A stretch of DNA of 64,000 bases from Mesorhizobium sp. INR15 (lineage in GTDB: Bacteria; Pseudomonadota; Alphaproteobacteria; Rhizobiales; Rhizobiaceae), in NCBI RefSeq assembly GCF_015500075.1, contig NZ_CP045496.1, forward strand, positions 2,366,001-2,430,000, in the 5' to 3' direction. The stretch's first letter is position 1, and every line of letters starts with the position of its first letter. A program made the position numbers and the translations under genes. Positions 25,248 through 33,281 of this stretch are shown piece after piece. The notes beneath the pieces are model-generated. The model searched no databases. It had not been told where the DNA came from and saw only the letters and a list, made by a program, of their open reading frames with translations.

Positions 25248-25374
25248 TGGAGGCTCCAGGGACTGAAAAATGGTTTGTCCCAATTCTTTCGAATGATGTC
25301 AATCAGGACACTTTCGACAATTTGGCGGCGCGCCTATTTTCACCCCATCGCATCCAAGCCGGAAGGAAAACACC

Positions 25375-26019
25375 ATGTCTGACCCCGTCAACACCACACC
25401 GCGCCGCGCGCTCATCGTCATCGATGTCCAGAACGATTATGACGGCGGCAACCTCGCCATTCAGCACCCGCCTTTCCGCGACAGTGTCGTCAATGTCGCG
25501 CGTGCCATGGACGCCGCTGCCGCTGCCGGCATCAAGGTCGTGGTCATCAAGCAACTGGCGCCCGAGACGGCACCGGTCTTCGCCAAGGGCAGCCACGGCG
25601 CCGAACTGCATCCCGAGATCGCCCGGCGTAAGCGCGACCACTATGTCGAAAAGACAATGCCTTCCGCCTTTACCGGCACCGACCTCGAGGCATGGCTGCG
25701 CGCCAACGCCATCGATACGATCGCTGTCGTCGGCTACATGACGCATAATTGCGATCTGTCGACCGTCATCCACGCTGTCCATATGGGCTTTGCGGTCGAG
25801 TTCTTGTCCGATGCTTCAGGCTCTCTGCCCTATGCCAACAGCGCCGGCTATGCCTCGGCGGAGGAGATTCACCGTGTGATCACCGTCATCTTTCAGTCGC
25901 GCTTCGCCGCTGTGCTCAAGACGGCCGACTGGGTCGACGGCCTGAAGACCGGCACGTTACCGGAGCGCGACACGATCGTCGCCTCCAACCAGCGGGCGCT
26001 GGCGCGCAACGCCGCATAA
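25375..26019 (+). CDS. isochorismatase-like cysteine hydrolase
   Basis: 214 residues. The catalytic triad of the family is visible: Asp in IVIDVQNDYD, Lys in VEKTMPSAF and Cys in MTHNCDLSTV. The C-terminal cap runs through YASAEEIHRVITVIFQSRF. Family members hydrolyse amides or vinyl ethers such as nicotinamide, biuret, carbamoylsarcosine or isochorismate; which one is not decidable. It is divergent from the GlxA-type regulator and ends 21 nt before a strong terminator. Confidence 0.88.
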   Translation: MSDPVNTTPRRALIVIDVQNDYDGGNLAIQHPPFRDSVVNVARAMDAAAAAGIKVVVIKQLAPETAPVFAKGSHGAELHPEIARRKRDHYVEKTMPSAFTGTDLEAWLRANAIDTIAVVGYMTHNCDLSTVIHAVHMGFAVEFLSDASGSLPYANSAGYASAEEIHRVITVIFQSRFAAVLKTADWVDGLKTGTLPERDTIVASNQRALARNAA

Positions 26020-26040
26020 ACATCAGCTCGAAATAAAAAA

Positions 26041-26070
26041 GGGCGCCGCAGCGATGCGGCGCCCTTTTTT
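26041..26070 (+). terminator. Rho-independent terminator
   Basis: GGGCGCCGC and GCGGCGCCC form a perfect 9-bp stem with a 6-nt loop followed by six T. A run of A upstream (26035-26040) makes it potentially bidirectional. It ends the hydrolase transcript. Confidence 0.93.
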
Positions 26071-26091
26071 CAATTGGCGACCATGGATCCT

Positions 26092-26193
26092 AGAGCGGTT
26101 CGGCGTTTGATAGAATCGCTGACCCGCTCTAAGTCTCTGTTTTTACGCAATTCCGGACGGAAAACCGCTGCGCACTTTTCCTGGAATTGCTCT
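26092..26193. repeat. RIME-like intergenic mosaic element
   Basis: Two palindromes joined by a short linker: AGAGCGG / CCGCTCT (26092-26098, 26124-26130) and GCAATTCC / GGAATTGC (26147-26154, 26183-26190). This two-palindrome layout of about 100 bp matches the Rhizobium-specific intergenic mosaic elements (RIME1, about 108 bp). The far end overlaps the fhs stop codon. It may act as an mRNA 3'-end structure. Confidence 0.72.
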
Positions 26194-27871
26194 AGAACAG
26201 GCCTTCGATCTGGCCCATTTCGTTGAGGAATATCTTTTCCGACGACGGCTTGCTCGGCAGACCCGGCATGGTCATGACCTCGCCGCAGATGATGACGACG
26301 AAACCGGCGCCGGCCGACAGCCTGACCTCACGCACCGGCACGGTGTGGCCGGTCGGCGCGCCGCGTAGGTTCGGATCGGTCGAGAACGAGTACTGCGTCT
26401 TGGCCATGCAGACCGGGAGGTGGCCGTAGCCGGCATCTTCCCAGGCCTTGAGCTGGTCGCGCACCGACTTGTCGGCGATCGCTTCCGAGCCGCGATAGAT
26501 GCGCTGGACGATGGTGTTGATCTTTTCGAACAGCGGCATGGAGTCGGGATAGAGCGGTGCGAACTGTGAGGCGCCGGATTCAGCCAGCGCCACCACCTTG
26601 TTGGCGAGTTCCTCAATACCGGCGGAGCCGTGGGCCCAGTGCTTGCACAGGATCGCCTCTTCGCCCATCGAGGCGACATAGTCCTTCATTGCCTGGATCT
26701 CGGCGTCGGTGTCGGAATAGAAGTGGTTGATGGCAACCACCGCTGGCACGCCGAACTGGCGGATGTTCTCGATGTGGCGGCCAAGGTTGGCGCAGCCCTT
26801 CTTGACGGCCTCGACATTTTCCTTGCCGAGGTCTTCCTTCTTGACGCCGCCATTCATCTTCATGGCGCGCACGGTGGCGACGATGACGGTGGCGGCAGGC
26901 TTCAACCCGGCCTTGCGGCACTTGATGTCGAAGAATTTCTCGGCGCCGAGATCAGCACCGAAGCCGGCTTCGGTAACGACATAGTCGGCCAGTTTCAGCG
27001 CCGTCGTGGTGGCGACGACCGAGTTGCAGCCATGGGCGATGTTGGCGAACGGACCGCCATGCACGAAGGCCGGGTTGTTCTCCAGCGTCTGCACGAGGTT
27101 TGGCTGCATGGCGTCCTTCAGCAGCACCGCCATGGCGCCGTCCGCCTTGAGGTCGCGGGCATAGACCGGCGACTTGTCGCGGCGGTAAGCGACGATGATG
27201 TCGCCGAGGCGCTTTTCCAGATCCTTCAGGTCGGTGGACAGGCACAGGATCGCCATGACTTCCGAGGCGACGGTGATGTCGAAGCCAGCCTCGCGCGGAT
27301 AACCGTTGGCGACACCGCCGAGCGAGCAGATGATCTCGCGCAATGCACGGTCGTTCATGTCCATGACACGGCGCCAGGCGACGCGGCGGGTGTCGATGCC
27401 GAGCTCGTTGCCCCAGTAGATGTGGTTGTCGATCAGCGCCGACAGGAGGTTATGCGCCGTGGTGATGGCGTGGAAGTCGCCGGTGAAGTGGAGGTTCATG
27501 TCCTCCATCGGCACGACCTGCGCGTAACCGCCGCCGGCGGCGCCGCCCTTGACGCCGAAATTCGGGCCAAGCGAGGCTTCGCGGATGCAGACGATCGCCT
27601 TTTTGCCGATACGGTTCAGGCCGTCGCCGAGGCCGACCGTGGTTGTCGTCTTGCCTTCGCCGGCCGGGGTCGGGTTGATGGCGGTGACGAGGATCAGCTT
27701 GCCGTCCTTGTTGGACTTTACCGACTTGATGAACTCGGCGGAAACCTTCGCCTTGTCATGGCCGTAGGGCAGCAGGTGTTCGGTGGGGATGCCAATCTTC
27801 TGGCCGATCTCCTGGATCTGCTTTTTCTTGGCGCCGCGCGCGATCTCGATGTCGGACTTCACTTCGGCCAT
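26192..27871 (-). CDS. fhs: formate--tetrahydrofolate ligase
   Basis: 559 residues, the full length for this cytoplasmic enzyme, which uses ATP to make 10-formyl-THF from formate and tetrahydrofolate. The P-loop-like signature NPTPAGEGKTTTTVGLGDGL is near residue 68, with further conserved blocks FGVKGGAAGGGYAQV and DIKCRKAGLKP. It supplies one-carbon units for purine, Met and formyl-Met-tRNA synthesis and detoxifies formate. AGAGGAAAG precedes the ATG. The stop codon lies inside a RIME-like element, and a 14-bp palindrome upstream may regulate it. Confidence 0.98.
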   Translation of the reverse strand: MAEVKSDIEIARGAKKKQIQEIGQKIGIPTEHLLPYGHDKAKVSAEFIKSVKSNKDGKLILVTAINPTPAGEGKTTTTVGLGDGLNRIGKKAIVCIREASLGPNFGVKGGAAGGGYAQVVPMEDMNLHFTGDFHAITTAHNLLSALIDNHIYWGNELGIDTRRVAWRRVMDMNDRALREIICSLGGVANGYPREAGFDITVASEVMAILCLSTDLKDLEKRLGDIIVAYRRDKSPVYARDLKADGAMAVLLKDAMQPNLVQTLENNPAFVHGGPFANIAHGCNSVVATTTALKLADYVVTEAGFGADLGAEKFFDIKCRKAGLKPAATVIVATVRAMKMNGGVKKEDLGKENVEAVKKGCANLGRHIENIRQFGVPAVVAINHFYSDTDAEIQAMKDYVASMGEEAILCKHWAHGSAGIEELANKVVALAESGASQFAPLYPDSMPLFEKINTIVQRIYRGSEAIADKSVRDQLKAWEDAGYGHLPVCMAKTQYSFSTDPNLRGAPTGHTVPVREVRLSAGAGFVVIICGEVMTMPGLPSKPSSEKIFLNEMGQIEGLF

Positions 27872-27982
27872 GACGGCTTTCCTCTGGATTGGACGGTGGA
27901 GGGGACGGGTTTGATCTCACTCGCATGCATGTTGGCAACGGGCGCGGGGCCATGTTCTAACCCTGTCGCTGCCGCGGCGTCA

Positions 27983-27996
27983 ACTTGCATGCAAGT
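27983..27996. promoter_or_regulatory. operator-like palindrome upstream of fhs
   Basis: ACTTGCATGCAAGT is a perfect 14-bp palindrome 112 nt upstream of the fhs ATG. Its form resembles GntR-family operator sites, but the regulator is not in this window. The rest of 27872-28171 shows no gene. Confidence 0.45.
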
Positions 27997-28171
27997 ATGT
28001 TTCCTATGAAGAAAAATTTCTTTGCGGCCGGCCGACCTTCCGCCGGTTCTTCCTGGCTCCGTTGCCGCGCCGTATAGAAGCCAGAGGAAGCGCCGTTCCG
28101 CCGTCTCAAAACAGCCGCACAATGCACGGAATGCGACAGAGGCGACGGCGCAAATTCGCCATTGCCCGGCT

Positions 28172-28250
28172 AAAGCGCATCGCGCTTTGGCCCTTTGTCC
28201 TTATGCATGCCGTTCTCCCAGAACCAGGACCACTTTTGGGCGACATGCAT
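28172..28250. repeat. RIME-like intergenic mosaic element (second copy type)
   Basis: AAAGCGC-atc-GCGCTTT (28172-28188) and ATGCATG / CATGCAT arms (28203-28209, 28244-28250) give the same two-palindrome layout as 26092-26193, with different sequence. It lies 14 nt past the DUF2333 stop (28265) and may form a 3' structure for the AAA operon. Confidence 0.62.
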
Positions 28251-28264
28251 TGCGGCGGACGCGC

Positions 28265-29389
28265 CTACTGGGTCAGCACGTTGCTGATCTCGACCATGTT
28301 GGAACGCACCCTGAGCACATAGAAGCCCATCGTCGTCAGATGCGTCGGCAGCAGCCAGCCGTCCTCGCGGCCATTGGCGATGATGAAGGGCTGTATCTTC
28401 AGCGCCGACACGAACTGCGCGTCCATCGTGTCCCAAAGGCTCTGCAGGTGCTTCTCCTTGAGCACGTCCTCGAAGTCGGCCTGCGCGCCCTTCATCAGTC
28501 CGTAATAGGCGTAAAGCTGGCCATAGGCGAACCAGTAGCGGTCGTCGGCACGGAAGTCGAACCAGCCATCGTTGTGGTTCTCGGCGCGCTCCTTGAGGAT
28601 CGCCGAGGTCGAGCCGATGTCGGATGCGATGCGGTCGATATACTGTTTCAGATTGTCGGCGCGGGCGTCGAATGTCGCCTGGCAGGTGGCGAGGCGGGCG
28701 TTGAACGAGCGCAGCTTGCGCACCGCGTCGCGATAGTAGCTTGGCGTTGGTGTCTTCGGGCCAAACGGGCTCAGGCCAAAGTACCAGGTGTATTCGTCGA
28801 ACTGCAGATTGCCGCGCGCATCCTGCAGGTCGGTGTCGATCTGCGATGTCGTCCTGACACGGCCGAGATTGTCGGCGAGTTCGGTCGCGGTGCGCCTTAC
28901 CGCCTGGTTGATGCCGCGCTGGAACGAGGCCTTGTTGTCCATCCAGGGCGTGCTGTCCCAGTCGATGCCGAACAGGCCGACCTTGTAGAGGATCATCGAC
29001 GAGATCCAGGCATTCTGGTTGACATTGAAGTCGGTCAGGTCGGCGGCCACCTGAGCGATGCCGGAATTTCCACAGGTCTTGGCCGTATCGGTACCCGTGC
29101 CCGCCGCCACCTGTTCGCCGGCGGAAACGTTGCGTTTCTCGAACGTGTAGGTGTCGGGATAGCTCGGGTTGAAATTGTTCCACCACTGGGTAGCGTAGAA
29201 GAAGTTGGCGTAAAGGCCGATCAAGACCAGCAAGGCCAGGCCGACAACCGCCTTCAGAATCCAGCCGCGCTGCGTGTACCAGCGTCCCGTCCACATGACG
29301 GGCCACAGGATAACGCCGATCAGAAGGCCGATGCCGCGGCCGATCCATTGGAAAATCCGGGTGAAGAAATTCACGATCGGATCGAGCAT
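28265..29389 (-). CDS. DUF2333-family membrane protein
   Basis: 374 residues. An N-terminal region with hydrophobic segments (about 18-33 and 45-65, AVVGLALLVLIGLYANFF) anchors the protein. The remainder is a soluble helical domain of some 300 residues, predicted periplasmic, with Trp-rich stretches and a SFNARLATCQATFDARADNL segment. The sequence fits DUF2333; no enzymatic motif is seen. It is last in the five-gene AAA operon, 22 nt after the DUF6638-like gene, and is the only clear membrane component, so it may anchor the complex. Confidence 0.78.
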   Translation of the reverse strand: MLDPIVNFFTRIFQWIGRGIGLLIGVILWPVMWTGRWYTQRGWILKAVVGLALLVLIGLYANFFYATQWWNNFNPSYPDTYTFEKRNVSAGEQVAAGTGTDTAKTCGNSGIAQVAADLTDFNVNQNAWISSMILYKVGLFGIDWDSTPWMDNKASFQRGINQAVRRTATELADNLGRVRTTSQIDTDLQDARGNLQFDEYTWYFGLSPFGPKTPTPSYYRDAVRKLRSFNARLATCQATFDARADNLKQYIDRIASDIGSTSAILKERAENHNDGWFDFRADDRYWFAYGQLYAYYGLMKGAQADFEDVLKEKHLQSLWDTMDAQFVSALKIQPFIIANGREDGWLLPTHLTTMGFYVLRVRSNMVEISNVLTQ

Positions 29390-29411
29390 GGCGATGTTAC
29401 CCCCTCGTCTG

Positions 29412-30716
29412 TCAGTCCGTCAGGCCATAGAGGCGCGTGCGAAACGCCACCTTGTCTTTCAAATATGTGGTTTTGAGAACGTCCACAACATGCGATCGCC
29501 AGGCGTCGCTGAAGCCTTCATAGTCCTTGTAGAAGCCGTCCTTGTTGAAGATGTAGCGTGAGACGAAGTCCGACGGCACGAAATCCGAGATCAGCCGGTT
29601 GGTCAGCCAGGCGTCTGGATGATCAGGCTTGCCACGGATCACCAGGAAACGCTGCCGTGGAAGCACATCCTCGATCTTGAGATGGCCAAGCTGGGCGATC
29701 TCGCGCTTGGCGGCGTTGAGGAAGGGGAAATTGCCATCCTTGGTGATCATGTCGGCATGGCTCTGGATCCAGGTCTGTAGCCAGACCTTGTCGACGTCGG
29801 TCAGGTTGCGCCCGGGATCGGCATCGCGGATCAGCGCGCGCACCACCATCTCGGCGCGGTGTTCGAGATATCCTGATGTTTCGATCCACGACGCGCGCGG
29901 CAGTTCGATACGGCCGGTGGAGGCGAGGAACTTGAACACCTTGTCGGCGTCGGTGATCGAGATGTAGCTGACCTGCCATGGCCGCGAACGGCGAAAGCCG
30001 GGCGCCGCCGGATCGCTGATCACCGTCGTCATGTCTGGGTCGACGAACACGTAGAGACCGCCAAAATGGCTGGTCCAGTAGGCGTTGTGGCGGAAGATCA
30101 CCTGGTCGGGCACCAGCGCATTCTCGCGGATGTCGCCGCAGACCTTGGCCAGTTCCACCATGCGGGTCAGCATGGTGTTGTCGCGCCAGGCGTTGGGTTC
30201 CTGCTTCAACCGGTCGACGAGCTTGCCGAGCTCTGCGGCCTTGCCAAGCACGTCTTCCGCCGACAGGACCTTGAACTCGACCTGGCTGATCGACAGCAGA
30301 TCCTCGATGTCGTTGACCTTGGGAACGGAATCCTCGATCTCGCCGTAGATGACATCCTTGATGGTCAGCGCGTCGATGGCGCGCTGGTTCTTGGTCATGA
30401 ACTCGAACATCAATTGCGACGTGTTGGAGAAGGCTGTGTGCACCACCGGTAGATCGATCTGCGACGGCGTCAGGATGATGAAGCGCCGGTTGACCTCGTC
30501 TGGATCAAGATAGTCGTAGTCGCCGCACTCCTCGGCCACTTCGGGTGAGAAACCGGTGCGGTCGATCTGGAAACTCTTCAACTTCGTCGGCTTCTTGCCG
30601 AACGCCTCCAGAGCCTTGTTGTAGCGCTGGATGAGATGCGGCTCGTCGATCGTCAGCAGCCGGCCGTAGATCAGCTCATTGTCACGCAGGAGATCGGGTT
30701 TTTTAGCGGGGCTCAT
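29412..30716 (-). CDS. DUF6638-like protein of the AAA operon, function unknown
   Basis: 434 residues, soluble, with no signal peptide or membrane segment and no catalytic motif that I recognise. The N-terminus begins SPAKKPDLLRDNELIYGRLL. Assignment to DUF6638 is from general resemblance and is tentative. The ATG at 30716 is preferred; the longer reading upstream only translates a palindromic repeat (30761-30819). It precedes the DUF2333 gene by 22 nt. The distance to the AAA gene upstream is inflated by an inserted nuclease cassette. Confidence 0.72.
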   Translation of the reverse strand: MSPAKKPDLLRDNELIYGRLLTIDEPHLIQRYNKALEAFGKKPTKLKSFQIDRTGFSPEVAEECGDYDYLDPDEVNRRFIILTPSQIDLPVVHTAFSNTSQLMFEFMTKNQRAIDALTIKDVIYGEIEDSVPKVNDIEDLLSISQVEFKVLSAEDVLGKAAELGKLVDRLKQEPNAWRDNTMLTRMVELAKVCGDIRENALVPDQVIFRHNAYWTSHFGGLYVFVDPDMTTVISDPAAPGFRRSRPWQVSYISITDADKVFKFLASTGRIELPRASWIETSGYLEHRAEMVVRALIRDADPGRNLTDVDKVWLQTWIQSHADMITKDGNFPFLNAAKREIAQLGHLKIEDVLPRQRFLVIRGKPDHPDAWLTNRLISDFVPSDFVSRYIFNKDGFYKDYEGFSDAWRSHVVDVLKTTYLKDKVAFRTRLYGLTD

Positions 30717-30760
30717 AGGGGCAGTTCCAAAGGAGATTCCGATGGGAGACAAGGCTCCGA

Positions 30761-30819
30761 CGCTGACGTCCCCCTCTCCCCGTTCTTTACGGGGAGAGGG
30801 TAAGGGTGAGGGGCAGCGC
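30761..30819. repeat. 59-bp terminal inverted repeat, left copy
   Basis: This copy matches the reverse complement of 31243-31301 at 57 of 59 positions. It contains a 12-bp hairpin CCCTCTCCCCGT / ACGGGGAGAGGG (30772-30783, 30789-30800) with a 5-nt loop. It lies 6 nt beyond the DUF559 stop codon. Confidence 0.95.
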
Positions 30820-30825
30820 GAACGG

Positions 30826-31242
30826 TCAAGGACATGTCTCCCCATAGCCTTCGGCTGCAATAAATCGAAGCTCATGTGTCTCGATGAGGCGTTCCAGGCG
30901 TCCCTCTAGCGCAGCCAGGATCGTTTCAAGCACTGGTTCCCGCTCCTTCAAGACGTCGACATTCCAGAAGCGCAGGACCGACCAGCTATTTGAAATCATG
31001 AAACGATCCCTGGTCTGGTCATAACTGTTGTCGACATGCTGGCTGCCATCGACCTCGACAACAAGCTGGCAGTCCCTGCAGGCAAAATCCGCAAAATAGC
31101 GACCAATTGGAAATTGCCGCACGAATTTATGACCATTCAATCTACGATCGCGGAGTTCCATCCAGAGTGCGTTTTCCGCGTCGTTATCCGATTGGCGCAA
31201 ACGCCTCGCTCGGCCTGTTGTCTCGATTTCTGGTCCACGCAT
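30826..31242 (-). CDS. DUF559 endonuclease-domain protein (Vsr/PD-(D/E)XK-like)
   Basis: 138 residues. After TGRARRLRQSDNDAENALWMELRDR, the core FPIGRYFADFACRDCQLVVEVDGSQH shows the spaced acidic residues of a PD-(D/E)XK nuclease related to very-short-patch repair endonuclease. A conserved WNVDVL segment follows. The ATG at 31242 abuts the right inverted repeat, which provides GAGGGG 7 nt upstream; the longer reading from 31359 merely translates the repeat. Its role is unknown for this family. Placement between inverted palindromes suggests it may cut or process them. Confidence 0.82.
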   Translation of the reverse strand: MRGPEIETTGRARRLRQSDNDAENALWMELRDRRLNGHKFVRQFPIGRYFADFACRDCQLVVEVDGSQHVDNSYDQTRDRFMISNSWSVLRFWNVDVLKEREPVLETILAALEGRLERLIETHELRFIAAEGYGETCP

Positions 31243-31301
31243 GCGCTGCCCCTCACCCTTACCCTCTCCCCGTAAGGAACGGGGAGAGGGGGGCGTCAGC
31301 G
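31243..31301. repeat. 59-bp terminal inverted repeat, right copy
   Basis: Inverted copy of 30761-30819 with the same 12-bp hairpin arms (31262-31273, 31279-31290). It starts at the base next to the DUF559 ATG, and its inner end is the Shine-Dalgarno of that gene. Confidence 0.95.
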
Positions 31302-31346
31302 CTGGCGCTTCGTCCTTCGGCCTTGAGAATCCGGGGGGCAGAAAGC

Positions 31347-33257
31347 TCACGCATTCCACAGCCCCTTCTTCTTCATCTCCTCCATCTCGCGTGCCGCGCG
31401 TTCGCGCAACCGTACGTCGCGCAGCAGCTTTTCCACCGCGGCATCGTCTGACTTGTCGGAGTAGCGGAACTCGCTGTCGGCGTAGCGGTTGATCTCCTGC
31501 ATCACCATATCCATCGAGAACGGGCCGCGCAGTTCCTCGATCATGGCCTTCTTCTCATCGTAGCCCTTGTGCATGAAGGCTTCCGGCTTCTCGAACCAGT
31601 CATCGGGAAGCTCGATGTCCATGGCGCGCATCTTGATGGCGTCGGTGACGTTCTTGATGGCGCGGCCGGTGAAACGCGGTTCGGCATCCTTGATCAGGTG
31701 CAGGTAGGTGCCGATGTCGGCCATCGATTTCGGCTCGCCGCTCTCCTTCATGTAGCGCTCATAGACCTTCATCAGCCCATCTTCCTGAGGCTTCTCATGC
31801 TCCTCATAGGCTTCGGTGACGGCACGCTGGATCTCCTGCGCGGCGTAGAGCTTGTGGTCGCCGAGTGGGATTTTGTGGTTCTTGCCGGCGAGCAGGACGA
31901 AGATGTCGATATAGTCGTCTCGCGTTTGCGGTCCGTCGACCAGCCAGCGGGCACCGGCGCGCTGGCGCAGCGCATCATCGACATTCTCGGGGTAGTTGGA
32001 AAACATGCCGAACGAGCAATTGCCGCGCACGACGGTGGCCGCACCGGCGAAGGCATCCATCAAGACGCCGGTGATTTCCTGCTGGCCAGCCGAGGCGCGG
32101 TCGTCGGAGCGACGCGCCGCAACCTGGTCGATGTCGTCGATGGTGCCGAAGCCAATGACGCGCGGGTTCAGGACGTTGTTGATGAACTGGCGGCAATTCT
32201 GGCCTGACTTGCCCTGATAGGAGGAGATTTGGTCGACGCCGAAATTCTCGTAGGCGAAGGGATAGCCGGCGACCTGGCAGTAACCGTTGACGAGGCCGGC
32301 GATCATCTGGATCAGCGTCGTCTTGCCGGTGCCGGGCGCACCGTCGCCGATGAAGGTGAACAGGAAGCCGCCGAGCTCGACGAAAGGGTTGAGCTCACGC
32401 TCGAAATCATAGGCCATCAGCATCTTGGCGAGCTTGACCGACTGGTATTTGGCGATGTGGTTGCCAACGACCTCTTCCGGTTTCTTGAAAGTCATCACCA
32501 GCGGCTTCGACCGCTTGCCAGGCGCGACGTCAAAGCCATCGAGGGTGAAGTCGTCGGCTTCGATGCGGATATGGGCATTCTCGAACGGGCCGATGCCGTC
32601 GAAGCGGCCCTTGCGTGCCAGAAGCCCATCGATGGCGACGCGGGCGAAGGCGCGCGCCCTGGTCATCAGATCGGCATCGTCAGCCGATCCGGCAACCGCC
32701 TTGTCGAGGCCGGCCAGGATCGACTTGACCGCGTCCTGCGGCGTGTCGAACAGGAAGTCCGGCTCCTGCGTGTCGTTGGGCGCCTCGCCGTCGCTGTCGA
32801 TCAGCTGGAACAGATAGGATGCCAGGCTGAAGGCCGAGATATAGGCCGAGGCTGAAAGAAGCTTCTTGAACGTGGCGGCATCGTCGCCTTCAAGCGGCGC
32901 GCGGACGTTGCGCGCCTGCAGGCTCTCGAGGTCGGACCCCTCGGCGAAGACATCTGATATGGCCAGAGCGATCGCGGCACCGCGCCGTGCCCGAAACAGC
33001 AGCGTGTGCTGCGCGATGGTCAGCAACTGGTCGTCCGGATGGATGGCGCCAACGGTTTTGGAGAGCTCGACCTCGCGCGTGCGGCGCACCGAGCCGACCG
33101 AGACTGTCGAGACGAAGCGCCGGTTGGTGCCGGCCAGCGCCGTGCCGGATTCGCGCGCCGGATCCTCCAGCACCACGATGCGGGTGATGAAGCTCTGCGC
33201 CGTGGCGCGGTGCTTTTCGATCGCGGCTTCCGAAATCGTGGTCAGGCCGGTGTCCAT
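31347..33257 (-). CDS. AAA-family ATPase of an uncharacterised operon
   Basis: 636 residues. An N-terminal region of about 250 residues without recognised motifs precedes an AAA core: Walker A GDGAPGTGKTT near 305-315, Walker B-like GFGTIDDIDQ near 373, and a sensor/arginine region around FSNYPENVDDALRQRAGARW. A charged helical tail closes the protein. It is probably a hexameric remodelling ATPase. It is the third gene of a five-gene operon with a coiled-coil protein, two soluble unknowns and a membrane DUF2333 protein. GGAG lies about 7 nt upstream of the ATG. The substrate is unknown. Confidence 0.85.
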   Translation of the reverse strand: MDTGLTTISEAAIEKHRATAQSFITRIVVLEDPARESGTALAGTNRRFVSTVSVGSVRRTREVELSKTVGAIHPDDQLLTIAQHTLLFRARRGAAIALAISDVFAEGSDLESLQARNVRAPLEGDDAATFKKLLSASAYISAFSLASYLFQLIDSDGEAPNDTQEPDFLFDTPQDAVKSILAGLDKAVAGSADDADLMTRARAFARVAIDGLLARKGRFDGIGPFENAHIRIEADDFTLDGFDVAPGKRSKPLVMTFKKPEEVVGNHIAKYQSVKLAKMLMAYDFERELNPFVELGGFLFTFIGDGAPGTGKTTLIQMIAGLVNGYCQVAGYPFAYENFGVDQISSYQGKSGQNCRQFINNVLNPRVIGFGTIDDIDQVAARRSDDRASAGQQEITGVLMDAFAGAATVVRGNCSFGMFSNYPENVDDALRQRAGARWLVDGPQTRDDYIDIFVLLAGKNHKIPLGDHKLYAAQEIQRAVTEAYEEHEKPQEDGLMKVYERYMKESGEPKSMADIGTYLHLIKDAEPRFTGRAIKNVTDAIKMRAMDIELPDDWFEKPEAFMHKGYDEKKAMIEELRGPFSMDMVMQEINRYADSEFRYSDKSDDAAVEKLLRDVRLRERAAREMEEMKKKGLWNA

Positions 33258-33281
33258 GAAGGGTGCTCCGTGGTGTGGCGG

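Larger units (their letters stand above)
30761..31301 (-). mobile_element. candidate nuclease cassette: DUF559 gene between 59-bp inverted repeats
   Basis: A 541-bp unit made of one DUF559 nuclease gene framed closely by two nearly identical 59-bp repeats in inverted orientation, each carrying a long GC-rich hairpin. It separates two genes of an otherwise tightly spaced operon; without it the AAA to DUF6638 gap would be about 89 nt. The inner end of the right repeat supplies the nuclease ribosome-binding site (GAGGGG). No target-site duplication is evident. The layout resembles REP elements plus a dedicated nuclease, by analogy with REP-associated transposases, but mobility is inferred. Confidence 0.6.

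Noticed and set aside
28022..29476. Long plus-strand open frame opposite the DUF2333 gene
   Set aside because: Antisense to a gene in a tight operon; composition typical of a shadow frame.
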